From positions 186,001 to 250,000 of the forward strand of contig NZ_LT855386.1 of assembly GCF_900184735.1 (NCBI RefSeq): a DNA stretch of 64,000 nt, given 5' to 3'. The stretch's first letter is position 1. Every line of letters starts with the position of its first letter. Below, piece by piece: positions 11,079 through 24,100 of this stretch. Both the position numbers and the translations under genes were made by a program. The notes below the pieces were generated by a model that saw nothing but the letters and a program-made list of their open reading frames with translations, was not told the DNA's origin and made no database searches. Source of the stretch: Paucisalibacillus globulus (GTDB lineage: Bacteria > Bacillota > Bacilli > Bacillales > Amphibacillaceae).

Positions 11079-11960
11079 TTACTCGATATTTTGGACTTGT
11101 TCTTTAATTTTCTCAATTTCGCTTTTAATTGAAACGGTCCATTCACCTATTTGTGAGTCTGTAGATTTTGAACCAATTGTATTTGCCTCTCGGTTCATTT
11201 CTTGCACAACAAAGTCAAGTTTTCTACCAATAGGGTCTTCGCTTTGGCATATTACTTTTATCTGTTCCAAATGACTTAATAGACGAGTAATCTCTTCTGT
11301 GATATCGCCTTTTTCTGATAGCATTGCTATTTCTTGATGAATTCTTCCATTATCTAAGGAAATAGAATCTTCTATGTATTCCTCTATTCGCTTTTTAATT
11401 CGTAACCGGTACTCTTCAATTACTTTCTCTCTTCTTCCCTCTAATAATAGTACCATATTCCGAATACTTGATACACGCTCTATTAAATCTTTTATTAGAT
11501 TTTTACCTTCCTCTAATCGCATTTCATCAACTTGCTCGCAAGCCTTTGTCACAGAGGAGATAATCATTTCTTGAAGTTCTGCAGGTTTATCTTCATTTTC
11601 AACAATTGTAAAAAGATCTGGCAATTCCGTTAGTATAGATACTGGTATATCACCCTTTAGTGAATATCTGTTCTTAGCAGTTTGTAATTGTTGAATAAAT
11701 TGGTCCATTAAGTCCCAATCGGCGACAATTGTCTTATTTTTGAAGTTGCCACCATTTAAATCTATATGTAATTCAATACGACCACGATCGAAATAAGACT
11801 TTATGGTCTTTTTAATTTTATCTTCTAAGAATAGGAAAGTTCTTGGGTATTTTGGAATGATATCTAAGAAACGATGGTTTACAGATTTAATTTCAACTGT
11901 GATGGTTGTGTTCCCTAAATGAGTTGTAGTGGTTCCATATCCTGTCATACTCTTTGCCAA
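11079..11960 (-). CDS. yloC: YicC/YloC family endoribonuclease
   Basis: A 293-residue member of the YicC family, hexameric Mn2+-dependent endoribonucleases. The conserved N-terminus SMTGYG and the C-terminal block GRKLDFVVQEMNREANTIGSK with the metal-binding acidic residues are present. The start codon is TTG with AGGTGA five bases before it. First gene of the yloC-remA-gmk-rpoZ unit, preceded by an extended -10 promoter and the yloB terminator. Confidence 0.92.
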   Translation of the reverse strand: MAKSMTGYGTTTTHLGNTTITVEIKSVNHRFLDIIPKYPRTFLFLEDKIKKTIKSYFDRGRIELHIDLNGGNFKNKTIVADWDLMDQFIQQLQTAKNRYSLKGDIPVSILTELPDLFTIVENEDKPAELQEMIISSVTKACEQVDEMRLEEGKNLIKDLIERVSSIRNMVLLLEGRREKVIEEYRLRIKKRIEEYIEDSISLDNGRIHQEIAMLSEKGDITEEITRLLSHLEQIKVICQSEDPIGRKLDFVVQEMNREANTIGSKSTDSQIGEWTVSIKSEIEKIKEQVQNIE

Positions 11961-11991
11961 AAAATCACCTACTTTTTAAGAGCTATTGTAC

Positions 11992-12000
11992 ATTATAGCA
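11992..12000 (-). promoter_or_regulatory. Candidate extended -10 promoter for yloC-remA-gmk-rpoZ
   Basis: The minus strand carries TGCTATAAT about 30 bases before yloC, a consensus -10 with the TG extension. No good -35 is present at 17 bases. It lies downstream of the yloB terminator, where a new promoter is needed. Confidence 0.45.
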
Positions 12001-12098
12001 TATAAGACAATTATTAATCGATATCCAGACATAGTTGATGTAGTTTTTAATGCATGATGATTTATAGAATTATTTATTAATCTCATTAAAAAAATAAG

Positions 12099-12133
12099 AA
12101 AAACCTTCCACAGTAAATTAGTGAAAGGTTTTT
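12099..12133 (-). terminator. Intrinsic terminator after yloB
   Basis: A 13-base stem with one mismatch (AAAAACCTTTCAC pairing with GTGGAAGGTTTTT on the minus strand) followed by a T-rich tract, a few bases past the yloB stop. Confidence 0.75.
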
Positions 12134-12139
12134 CTATTA

Positions 12140-14797
12140 TTATTTTTTTGTGAATCCAAAAAGTACTGTAGGTATTGCAGCTAGTCCGAGAATTAACATC
12201 CAATCTCGTAATGCTAATGGTACGGTATGGAATACAGGTTGTAACGGTGCCCAGTAGATAACTACTAACAATAATAGCACGGAAGAAATGACAGCAAATA
12301 CTAGATACATGTTTTCAAATGGATTTCGTTCAAATACTGATTTTTCACTTCGACAATCAAATACATGTATTAGTTGTGCCATTACTAATGTTGTGAATGC
12401 AATTGTTTGTCCATAAACAAGATTATCTGGATTATCTTGGTAGGCAACCATAAATCCGATTAAAGTTACGATTCCAATCAAGATACCTCTAGAAATTATT
12501 TTAAAACCCAATCCTCTTGCAAATACACCCTCATTTGGACTTCTTGGTGCACGTTTCATAACGTCATCTTCTGGTTTATCAAGCCCTAATGCCATGGCAG
12601 GTAATCCATCTGTTACTAAGTTGACCCATAGTATTTGCACAGGAACTAATGGAAGCGGCATTCCAAGTAACACAGCAAATAACATGACTAATATTTCACC
12701 AACGTTTGAAGCTAATAAATACCGAATGAATTTTCGGATATTTTCATATATATTACGCCCCTCTTGAATAGCTGCTTTAATTGTAGCAAAGTTATCATCT
12801 AATAATACAAGAGAAGAGGCTTCTTTGGTTACATCCGTACCACTTATCCCCATACTGATACCGATATCACTGGCTTTTATCGCTGGGGCATCATTTACTC
12901 CATCACCAGTCATTGCAACAATATGTCCCTTTGACTGAAATGCCTTTACAATCTTAAGTTTATGTTCCGGTGTTACCCTTGCAAATACATATACATCCTC
13001 AATTGTCTCCTCTAACTCACTCGTTGACATTTGATTTAATTGACTTCCTTCTAAAACCAATCCATTATCAGGTAATAATTTCAAATCTTTTGCAATTGCC
13101 CGAGCAGTTTTGACATGATCACCAGTAATCATCACAGTCTTAATGCCTGCTTGTCGACATTCCTCTATGGCAGCCCTCACTTCTTTACGTGGAGGGTCGA
13201 TCATTCCATAGAGCCCGATAAATGTTAAATCCTTTTCAAGAAAAGCAGACTCTAGAGACATCTCCTTAGATAAAGGCCGCATACTGATGGCAATAGTACG
13301 GAGTGCTTTTTCAGCCATTCCATCAATGGCATGTTCTATATGATCACGATCACGTTGTTTTAATATTTTTCTTTCTTTGTGGTCTAGAAAGTAATTACAA
13401 CGTGGTAATAGTACATCTGGTGCTCCCTTTGTTATAAGGAAACGCATTTCATTTTCGTCTTCAACTACTACACTCATACGCTTACGATCAGAATCAAATG
13501 GAATTTCCTTTATAATTTTAAAATTATCACCACTCAAATGATTTAAGCCAATCTTCCTTGCTGCTACTACAAGAGCCCCGTCAGTTGGATCTCCATCAAC
13601 ATAATACTTTCCCTTTTTTACTTGAAGGGTTGCATTATTACATAGTTGGCCATATAAGAGCATCGTTTCAAGATTGGGGTGTTTCTCATTTAACTTCTTC
13701 TTCCCAATTAAAAATTTCCCTTCAATATCGTATCCATCACCTGTAACAAGAATATTTTCTCCGTTTAAGAACATTTCTTTAACCGTCATTTGATTTTCTG
13801 TCATCGTACCCGTTTTATCTGAACAAATTACAGACGCACAGCCTAATGTTTCTACTGCGGATAACTTTCGAACAATTGCTTTTTTCCGGATCATTCGCTG
13901 TACTCCTAGAGAAAGGGCAACGGTAACAATTGCTGGTAAGCCTTCTGGTATAGCTGCAACTGCTAAAGACACTCCAGCGAGGAACATATTATAAACAGGA
14001 TGCCCTTGTATTACCCCTAAACCGACTACTAATATGGTTAGAAGAATAGCAACTACGATTAATATTTTCCCTAGTTCTGCCAGTTTCCTCTCTAATGGGG
14101 TTGGGATTTTCTTAGTACTTGACATTAAGGATGCAATTTGACCCATTACGGTATTCATTCCAGTGCCAACCACGATACCAATTCCGGATCCTCTAGTTAC
14201 TAAAGTTCCCATGAAGCCCATATTTACTTGGTCACCAGCATCCAAGTCATCACGAGTTATTGCTGTAGCATGCTTCATAACCGGTAACGATTCACCCGTT
14301 AAGGCAGATTCTTCAGTTTCTAAGCTTGCGGACTTCACAATTCGAATATCTGCTGGAACACGGTCTCCACTACTAACCTTTACAATATCACCAACAACTA
14401 ATTCTCTTGAAGAAATCTTTTCCCATTTTTGATCACGAAAAACATTCGCCATTGGAGCAGACAATTCTTTGAGTTTCTCTAGTGATTTTTCAGCCTTTTG
14501 TTCTTGGAAATAGCCAATAAAACCATTGACTAATACAATTACCATAATTGCAATAGCATCAACAAATTCTCCAAGCATCCCCGCAATTAAGGTAGCTGCA
14601 AGTAATACAAGTACCATAAAATCCTGAAATTGCTTTAAAAAGATAATCCATTTTGATGTTTGTTTTGTTGACTCCAGAACATTATAGCCATATTGCTTGT
14701 GTCGTTGTTCGACCTGCTTAGGTGTAAGTCCCCTATTTGTGGTCACTTGAAGCTTTTGTTCCACCTGTTCTACATCTAATTGATACCACTTTTTCAC
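12140..14797 (-). CDS. yloB: Calcium-transporting P-type ATPase YloB (P2A family)
   Basis: A SERCA-like Ca2+ pump of about 885 residues. Visible: a cation ATPase N-terminal domain, the TGES actuator motif, the PEGLPA membrane motif for Ca2+ coordination, CSDKTGTMTENQ with the phosphorylated Asp, GDGVNDAP of the P domain, and about ten membrane helices. A TTG at 14827 would add ten residues, but GGAGG sits eight bases before the GTG at 14797, which makes that start more likely. B. subtilis YloB is sporulation-linked. It diverges from rqcH, as in B. subtilis. Confidence 0.94.
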   Translation of the reverse strand: MKKWYQLDVEQVEQKLQVTTNRGLTPKQVEQRHKQYGYNVLESTKQTSKWIIFLKQFQDFMVLVLLAATLIAGMLGEFVDAIAIMVIVLVNGFIGYFQEQKAEKSLEKLKELSAPMANVFRDQKWEKISSRELVVGDIVKVSSGDRVPADIRIVKSASLETEESALTGESLPVMKHATAITRDDLDAGDQVNMGFMGTLVTRGSGIGIVVGTGMNTVMGQIASLMSSTKKIPTPLERKLAELGKILIVVAILLTILVVGLGVIQGHPVYNMFLAGVSLAVAAIPEGLPAIVTVALSLGVQRMIRKKAIVRKLSAVETLGCASVICSDKTGTMTENQMTVKEMFLNGENILVTGDGYDIEGKFLIGKKKLNEKHPNLETMLLYGQLCNNATLQVKKGKYYVDGDPTDGALVVAARKIGLNHLSGDNFKIIKEIPFDSDRKRMSVVVEDENEMRFLITKGAPDVLLPRCNYFLDHKERKILKQRDRDHIEHAIDGMAEKALRTIAISMRPLSKEMSLESAFLEKDLTFIGLYGMIDPPRKEVRAAIEECRQAGIKTVMITGDHVKTARAIAKDLKLLPDNGLVLEGSQLNQMSTSELEETIEDVYVFARVTPEHKLKIVKAFQSKGHIVAMTGDGVNDAPAIKASDIGISMGISGTDVTKEASSLVLLDDNFATIKAAIQEGRNIYENIRKFIRYLLASNVGEILVMLFAVLLGMPLPLVPVQILWVNLVTDGLPAMALGLDKPEDDVMKRAPRSPNEGVFARGLGFKIISRGILIGIVTLIGFMVAYQDNPDNLVYGQTIAFTTLVMAQLIHVFDCRSEKSVFERNPFENMYLVFAVISSVLLLLVVIYWAPLQPVFHTVPLALRDWMLILGLAAIPTVLFGFTKK

Positions 14798-14884
14798 GTC
14801 GCATTCCTCCAGCTTTAGACGAGGCAAAAATGAAGCCTCTTTTACTCAATAGTGATATCTATGCAGACTTGTCCTAAAAAATGC

Positions 14885-14890
14885 TATAAT
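14885..14890 (+). promoter_or_regulatory. Candidate -10 box for rqcH
   Basis: A perfect TATAAT lies 22 bases before the probable rqcH ATG in the divergent yloB-rqcH gap. The -35 region at 17 bases is poor, so this is a weak or activator-dependent promoter candidate. Confidence 0.35.
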
Positions 14891-14911
14891 TTGGGATGAG
14901 AGGTGAATCAA

Positions 14912-16615
14912 ATGCCATTTGACGGTATTGTAACGAGAGCAGTGACTAATGAATTAGTTGACCTGCTTGTTCCAGGAAAAATAACCAAAATACATCAACC
15001 ATCTGATACTGAAGTAATTATGACTATTCGGAGTCAAGGAAAGAATCAAGTATTATTACTATCTATTCATCCTACATACTCACGAATACACATAACAAAG
15101 AACACTTTCCTTAACCCACCTGATGCACCTATGTTTTGTATGGTTCTACGCAAGCACTTATCTGGTGCTATTCTTGAATCAATCGAGCAGGATGGAATGG
15201 AGAGAATTATTACCTTCACCGTAAAATCTCGAAATGAAATTGGAGATATCTCTTCTAAAAAACTTATTCTTGAGTTAATGGGTAAACACAGTAACCTCGT
15301 TTTGGTTGATGGTGAAAGAGGACATATTATTGATAGCTTAAAACACGTTTCAATGGCTCAGAATAGACACAGAACGATACTACCTGGGTCAGAATATGTC
15401 TCACCACCTAAACAAGATAAATTAAACCCTCTTGAGACAGATGGAGATACATTCATTCGAAAACTAGATTTTAATGCTGGTAAATTGGACTCGCAAATCG
15501 TACAACTTTACACAGGATTTTCTCCATTTATTGCAAAAGAAATCATAAGCCTAGCAAATTTAGGATCAGATGAAACTTATAAAGAGATTTTCATCCAATT
15601 ACAGGAGCAGATAAGCTCTCATCAGTATGTTCCTACTATTTATCAAAATAAAAAAGAAGAATTCCATGTGATTCCTATAACCTCATTTACAGGAGAAAAG
15701 AAAGAATTCTCTACAGTAAACGAGATGTTGAACCAATTTTATTCAGGTAAAGCAGAACGGGATCGGGTCAAACAGCAAGCAAAAGACCTATTTCGATTTA
15801 TTCAAAATGAACGAGATAAAAATGAAAGAAAACTTAAAAAACATGAACGAACTTTACAAAAAGCAGCAAATGCTGATAAATACCAAAAACTTGGGGAACT
15901 ATTAACCGCTAATATGCACCTTGTTAAACAAGGTGATACTGCTATTTCTGTAGTCGATTATTATGATCCAGATCAAAATGAAATAACAATTGAATTAAAT
16001 CCAAATAAAACTCCAAGTGAGAATGCTCAAAGTTTCTTTAAGACTTATTCCAAATTGAAAACTTCAAAAATAAAAGTAGAAGAAGAAATCAAAAAAACAA
16101 AAGAAGAAACTACCTATTTTGATCAGCTACTGCAGCAAATCGAGGTAGCGGGTGTAGAGGATATTGAAGAGATACGGGAAGAACTTCGTGAAGAAGGTTA
16201 CCTAAAAAAACAGAGTCAGGGTAAACGAAAGAATAGGCAACAAACTCCTAAACCTGAAGAATATATAGCGACAGATGGAACTTCCATTTTCGTTGGAAAA
16301 AATAATAAACAAAATGAATACTTAACTATGAAGCTTGCTCATCGTGATGAACTGTGGTTCCACACAAAGGACATTCCTGGTTCTCACGTCATCATTCGTT
16401 CCAAAGAACCAAATGAAGAGACGATTCTAGAAGCAGCCCAATTAGCTGCATATTTTAGTAAATCCCAGAGTTCCTCATCTGTACCAGTAGATTATACTAA
16501 AGTTAGACATGTGAAAAAGCCTAATGGTTCTAAACCTGGATTTGTAATTTATGATAATCAGAAGACTGTATACGTAACACCGGACAAATCGGTTGTAGAA
16601 AAATTAAAGAAATAA
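14912..16615 (+). CDS. rqcH: Ribosome quality control protein RqcH (NEMF/Rqc2 homologue, YloA/FbpA)
   Basis: A 567-residue NFACT protein. It binds obstructed 50S subunits and recruits tRNA-Ala to add C-terminal alanine tails that mark stalled peptides for degradation. Seen: an NFACT-N domain with MPFDGIVTRAV and GKITKIHQPS, a central coiled coil (about residues 280-425, Lys/Glu-rich), and an NFACT-R domain in the last ~130 residues (DELWFHTKDIPGSHVIIRSK). A GTG nine bases upstream lies inside the GAGAGGTGA ribosome-binding site, so the ATG at 14912 is preferred. One of only two plus-strand genes here. Older annotations call it a fibronectin-binding protein. Confidence 0.95.
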   Translation: MPFDGIVTRAVTNELVDLLVPGKITKIHQPSDTEVIMTIRSQGKNQVLLLSIHPTYSRIHITKNTFLNPPDAPMFCMVLRKHLSGAILESIEQDGMERIITFTVKSRNEIGDISSKKLILELMGKHSNLVLVDGERGHIIDSLKHVSMAQNRHRTILPGSEYVSPPKQDKLNPLETDGDTFIRKLDFNAGKLDSQIVQLYTGFSPFIAKEIISLANLGSDETYKEIFIQLQEQISSHQYVPTIYQNKKEEFHVIPITSFTGEKKEFSTVNEMLNQFYSGKAERDRVKQQAKDLFRFIQNERDKNERKLKKHERTLQKAANADKYQKLGELLTANMHLVKQGDTAISVVDYYDPDQNEITIELNPNKTPSENAQSFFKTYSKLKTSKIKVEEEIKKTKEETTYFDQLLQQIEVAGVEDIEEIREELREEGYLKKQSQGKRKNRQQTPKPEEYIATDGTSIFVGKNNKQNEYLTMKLAHRDELWFHTKDIPGSHVIIRSKEPNEETILEAAQLAAYFSKSQSSSSVPVDYTKVRHVKKPNGSKPGFVIYDNQKTVYVTPDKSVVEKLKK

Positions 16616-16622
16616 GAAGAGT

Positions 16623-16662
16623 AGGTAGACACTGTAATGCTACAATACACAGTTGTCTACCT
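16623..16662 (+). terminator. Terminator-like hairpin after rqcH
   Basis: AGGTAGACACTG pairs with CAGTTGTCTACCT (one bulge) across a 15-base loop, starting a few bases past the rqcH stop. The T-run is poor (ATTCTTA), so it may be a weak terminator. Confidence 0.55.
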
Positions 16663-16740
16663 ATTCTTAAAAATTATGTATTTAACCTAATAGGTCTTTT
16701 TCTGAAGGATTGTGAATGAAGGTTAATCTTATACTGAGTA

Positions 16741-17165
16741 GATAAAAACTGTGTGGTAACCACTGCTAATCTCTCAAAAAATAAATGGGTATAGTGGTAT
16801 GATTCCGCTCCGGCAGAATACTCCGCTTTCCACGGGCACGGCCTCAGCCTCCTCGCGGAAAGTTCACCGCTGCGGGGTCTTCGGACACGTGCTATTCCCG
16901 CAGGACAATGGTTTTCGGTGGGGCGAGTAATCGCAGTCCCAAGGAATGCTTCGTCAGCGTAATCATCGCACGAAGAAAATTGTTCTTTATTTTCGAGGAG
17001 TCTCCGTATTCTGCCTGCGCTGGTTTAGTATTCTAATTATTGTTAGTTATTGATCATGTTTTGGATTTAAGTGGTTCTATTGCCCTTAATCACTTATTAC
17101 TAGTGTATTTCCGAAGCGGGTATGTTGCGCTATACAAAATCCTTAGTTACCGCACAGTTTCTATC
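16741..17165. mobile_element. MITE-like modular element, copy A
   Basis: This fills most of the 630-base gap between rqcH and the LysR gene. The ends are terminal inverted repeats of about 20 bases, close to GAAACTGTGCGGTAACTAA: left at 16741-16763, right at 17142-17165 in reverse. Inside is a GC-rich imperfect palindrome (about 16805-17023) whose arms contain CGGCAGAATAC. Its overall order (left repeat, GGGTATAG, palindrome, GTGTATTTCCGAAGCG, right repeat) matches copy B at 52509-53001 in reverse orientation. Copy A has an extra ~90-base insert (16914-16999) and lacks the second palindrome of copy B. It has no coding capacity. A non-autonomous transposable element is the best reading; no target duplication is clear. 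Confidence 0.72.
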
Positions 17166-17200
17166 AACTAGGACACAAACTTTAAGAGAATAGCCTAATA

Positions 17201-17240
17201 AAAAGGAATGTTCGAGTTATTAGTTTCGAACATTCCTTTT
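17201..17240 (-). terminator. Intrinsic terminator after the LysR-family gene
   Basis: A 15-bp stem (AAAAGGAATGTTCGA and complement) with a 10-base loop, immediately past the stop. The A/T-flanked stem could work in both directions. Confidence 0.8.
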
Positions 17241-17245
17241 TATTA

Positions 17246-18106
17246 TTACATAAACGATTTCTCTGTTAACATCTTTATAAACTCATTTACTTGGGGTAAT
17301 TCAAGTATTCCTTGCTGATAAGAAACCCATGTATAACGCGTTACAGGCTTACCATCAAATTCCAGTGCAACATGTGGAAATTCATCCATCATAGAATCCG
17401 AAACACTTTTTGGAAGAACGGCCATTCCAATCCCTTGTTTCATGAATTGTTTACAAGTTTCAATTTGATCCACTGTCATGGTTCTGAGTGGCTTAATTTG
17501 ATGTTGGTGATGATAAAGCCAGTTATCTACAAGCTCATGCATACTATCATCACTTTTAAAAGAAATAAGAGGTCGTTCCTTTATGGATTCCTTTGGAAAT
17601 GGCTCTGTATCAAAAATATATAATGGATCATCAAATAACCGAATACTTGTACTTTCTTTAAGCTTTTCGCCACGTATAATACAAACATGGTAGTCCTTAT
17701 GATTCCTCTTAATATCCTCACTGATTCCAGTAACTAAATCAATCGTCACTTTAGGAAACTTATTTGTGTATTCTCCGAGTATTTTAGGGAGAAAACGCTG
17801 ACTGATTAATGAAGAACAAGCAATCGAAAGAGTTCCTTGCACTTCATGACTTGACTTTGAAAGCTTATTCTTTAAAGCTTCCTCTTTCTCGATAACCTGT
17901 TTTGCGTGATTTAGAATAATCTCCCCACTTGGTGTTAGAACAAGACTTTTGGGAGTACGGATAAAAATCATTACCCCAAAGTATTCCTCTATATACTTCA
18001 GTCGCTGCGTAACAGCAGGTTGGGAAATTAATATTGCTTTTGCTGTACCACGTATTGTTCCAATCTCATTCAATTTAAGCAGTAATTCATAATCCTCTAT
18101 TTTCAT
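17246..18106 (-). CDS. LysR-family transcriptional regulator
   Basis: A 286-residue LysR-type regulator. The N-terminal winged helix-turn-helix is evident (TIRGTAKAILISQPAVTQRL, residues about 17-36, then LVLTPSGEIIL), followed by a substrate-binding domain of about 200 residues. The cognate ligand cannot be told from sequence. Its place after pyrE corresponds to where B. subtilis carries the cysH sulfate-assimilation cluster, but no sulfur gene is present here. It is flanked by its own terminator and by repeat element A, so it is probably a single-gene unit. Confidence 0.88.
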   Translation of the reverse strand: MKIEDYELLLKLNEIGTIRGTAKAILISQPAVTQRLKYIEEYFGVMIFIRTPKSLVLTPSGEIILNHAKQVIEKEEALKNKLSKSSHEVQGTLSIACSSLISQRFLPKILGEYTNKFPKVTIDLVTGISEDIKRNHKDYHVCIIRGEKLKESTSIRLFDDPLYIFDTEPFPKESIKERPLISFKSDDSMHELVDNWLYHHQHQIKPLRTMTVDQIETCKQFMKQGIGMAVLPKSVSDSMMDEFPHVALEFDGKPVTRYTWVSYQQGILELPQVNEFIKMLTEKSFM

Positions 18107-18186
18107 AGTTAGCGAACCTCGGGTTAGATAATTTTTAATTATATACTTCTATTATATAATAAAAATCTACTTATTACATACTGTTT

Positions 18187-18797
18187 TTAGGATTCGATAG
18201 AGTTGCGCCATTTTAATAATATAGATTTCTCGTTTTCACCAAGTCTACCTTCTTCTACTAGCACTTGTATTATTTCCTCATAGTTTGTAAGACTTCGATA
18301 GTGAATATCCGCTACTTCAAAGTTAGTTTGTGCTTTTTTTAGCCCATATGTAAAGATTGACATAACTTCAAGCACCTTGGCTCCAGAATTTCTTAGTGCA
18401 TGAACAACTTCTAATGAGGAACCCCCAGTGGAAATTAAATCTTCAATGACTAGTACATTACTACCCGCAACACTTTCCCCTTCGATTTGATTCCCTTTAC
18501 CGTGACCTTTTGGCTTGGAACGAACATAAACCATCGGAAGGTTTAAACGTTCTGCTAACCATGCTGCATGAGGAATCCCGGCAGTCGCACAACCGGCAAT
18601 AACATCTGGTTTAACCTCCATATGACCAACCATTTCTACAAAAGCATCGGTAATACGTTGACGGACCTTGGGATATGACATGGTGATTCTATTATCACAA
18701 TAAATTGGTGACTTTATTCCAGAAGCCCATGTAAAGTACTTATTCGGGTTTATTAGCACAGCTTTGATGCTTAATAGGTCTTTTGCCAGTCCTTGAC

Positions 18798-18807
<10 letters not shown>
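18187..18807 (-). CDS. pyrE: Orotate phosphoribosyltransferase PyrE
   Basis: Converts orotate and PRPP to OMP, the fifth step of UMP synthesis. The PRPP-binding signature VLVIEDLISTGGSS is near residue 113, and the KPKGHGKGNQIEG loop precedes it. The ATG at 18807 has GGGAGGA six bases upstream and overlaps the end of pyrF; a longer in-frame start (18822) would fall inside that ribosome-binding site region. About 206 residues, the last gene of the pyr operon. Confidence 0.96.
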
Positions 18808-21167
<2,360 letters not shown>

Positions 21168-21171
<4 letters not shown>

Positions 21172-24100
21172 AATAAAATAGCCTCTTTTGTCTGTACAGG
21201 ATAGGCAGAAAACGTGGTGGAATCAATAACATTTAGTATAGCGTTTGCTGTGTCTAAGTTTGTCAAACAAGGAATTCCCCGTTCTACAGATACCCTCCGA
21301 ATTATAAATCCGTCAGATCGTGGTTGCTTTCCTGTAGTAATGGTATTTACTACAAATTGAACTTTGCCTTGTTCAATGATAGATAGAACATTCTCATCCT
21401 TAGCTCCAACTTTTGCTACTTCAACAACTGGGAGGTTTGCCCCTCTCAAGAAAGACGCTGTTCCCGCTGTTGCGTAAATCTGAAATCCTAATTGATGGAA
21501 CCGCTCAGCAACATCCAACATTTCAAGTTTATCTTTATCTGACACTGTAATTAATACTGCCCCTTCACTTGGCACCGAGATACCCGCTGCAAGTAACCCT
21601 TTATATAAGGCTTTTTCCATTGTTTTATCATAACCAATTGCTTCGCCTGTTGATTTCATTTCCGGACCAAGAATGGTATCTACACTTCGTAACTTCTCAA
21701 AAGAAAATACTGGTATTTTCACAGATACTAAATTAGCTTCTGGTAGAATACCTGAATGATAGCCTAATTTGCTAAGCTTTTCCCCTAAAATACATCTTGT
21801 TGCTAAGTTTGCCATAGTAACTCCTGTAATTTTACTTAAGAATGGTATGGTTCTACTCGCTCTCGGATTTACCTCTAATACATAAACATCCTCATCACAA
21901 ATAATAAATTGGATATTCACTAAACCTTTTACTCTTAAAGCTTTTGCTATCTTTAATGTTGCGTCGAAGCATTTTTCTTTTACTGTTTCCGATAGTCTTT
22001 GTGGTGGGTATACGGCAATCGAATCACCTGAATGGACTCCAGAGCGCTCTATATGTTCCATTATTCCTGGAACAATTATAGTCTCTCCATCACTAATGGC
22101 ATCAACTTCTACTTCAATTCCCGTGATATATTTATCAATTAAAATTGGATGTCGGTCTGTAATATGACCTGTTTTTTCTAAATATGCTTCTAGTTCAACG
22201 GTATTGTAAACAATCTCCATACGGCTACCACCGATAACATACGAAGGACGAACCAATACTGGATACCCTATAGATTCAGCCACTTCTATTGTATGGTCCA
22301 TATGTTTAACTGCTTTTCCTTGAGGGCGTAATAAATGAAGTTCATCCAATAACAACTCAAATTTATCCCTGTCTTCTGCAGTATCTATTGCCTCAAGATC
22401 CGTTCCAAGGATTGTAACCCCGCGTCTTGTAAGACCTTCAGCCAAGTTTATAGCGGTTTGCCCCCCAAATTGAACAATAACGCCTTCTGGTTTTTCAAGG
22501 TTAATTACATGCATAACATCTTCCAATGTTAACGGTTCGAAATAAAGCTTATCTGATATACTAAAGTCAGTTGAAACTGTCTCAGGATTATTATTCATAA
22601 TAATAGCTTCATAACCCATTTCTTTAATTGCTAAAACAGAATGGACAGTTGCATAGTCAAACTCAATTCCTTGCCCAATGCGGATAGGTCCAGAACCTAG
22701 TACCAATACTTTACGATTGGTTGAGGATATAGATTCATTCTCCTCTTCATATGTGCTGTAAAAATACGGTGTCTGTGACTCAAATTCCGCTGAGCATGTA
22801 TCAACCATTTTGTATATAGGGATGATATTTTCTTTCATACGAAATTGATAAAGTTCATCAACAGTTATTTCCCAAAGTCTTGCGATATGATTATCTGAAA
22901 AACCTTTTTCTTTTGCCTCATGCAAAACCGTCTTGGAGTACTGATTAGAACTAATTTTGTTCTCAAACATGACTAGGTCTTCAATTTTCTTTAAGAAGTA
23001 TGGATCTATTTTTGTTAAAGCAAAGATCTCGTTTAACGTGATACCTCGACGGAATGCTTCAGCTAATACAAAAATTCGTTCATCATCTGCTTTCTGTAAT
23101 CTAATTTTTAAATCCTCAACAGATGCAAATGTTAAATCTGCTAACCCTAACTCCTCAGTTCCAATATCCATGGAACGTATTCCTTTTAACAAGGATTCTT
23201 CAAAATTTCTACCAATAGCCATAATCTCTCCGGTTGCTTTCATTTGTGTTCCTAATTTACGGTCACCGGTTACAAATTTATCAAACGGGAAACGGGGAAT
23301 CTTTGTCACTACATAGTCGAGTGCTGGTTCAAATAAAGCAAATGTCGTTCCGGTAACTGGGTTAATAATTTCATCCAAAGTTAAACCAACAGCAATTTTT
23401 GCTGCCATTTTCGCGATTGGATAACCAGTTGCTTTTGACGCTAGTGCACTTGATCGACTAACTCGTGGATTTACTTCAATGACATAATAATGGAAGCTGT
23501 TGGGATCTAATGCTAATTGCACATTACATCCACCCTCAATTTTTAAAGCACGGATTATTTTTAACGATGCATTTCTAAGTAGTTGGTATTCTCTATCACT
23601 TAAAGTTTGTGAAGGTGCAACTACTATTGAATCACCAGTATGAATACCAACAGGGTCAATATTCTCCATATTACAAACAACAATTGCTTGGTCATTTTTA
23701 TCACGCATAACTTCATATTCAATTTCTTTAAATCCAGCAATATTTCTCTCTATCAAGCACTGATGAACTGGGGACAAGGCCAAGCCATTTCGGGTTATTT
23801 CACGTAAATCACTCTCGTCATGACACATACCGCCACCGGTTCCACCTAATGTATAGGCTGGTCTAACAATAAGTGGGTATCCAATTCTTTTCGCAAAATC
23901 AATAGCATCTTCAACGGTATTAACAATTCTACTTTCCGGTACTGGTTCCTCTAATACACTCATTAGTTCACGAAATTTTTCTCGATCTTCAGCTTTTTCA
24001 ATTGCTTCTAATGAAGTACCTAATAATTTGACATTGTATTGGTCAAGAATACCGATTTTATCGAGTGCAACAGCTAAGTTTAAACCAGTTTGACCACCTA

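Noticed and set aside
11976-12203. 75-codon minus-strand frame after yloB
   Set aside because: It reads through the yloB 3' end and its terminator hairpin in another frame; composition is low-complexity and no start signal is visible.
17246-18106. Naming the LysR regulator CysL or another specific member
   Set aside because: The only hint is position near where cys genes occur in B. subtilis, and those genes are absent here; the ligand-binding domain gives no specific signature.
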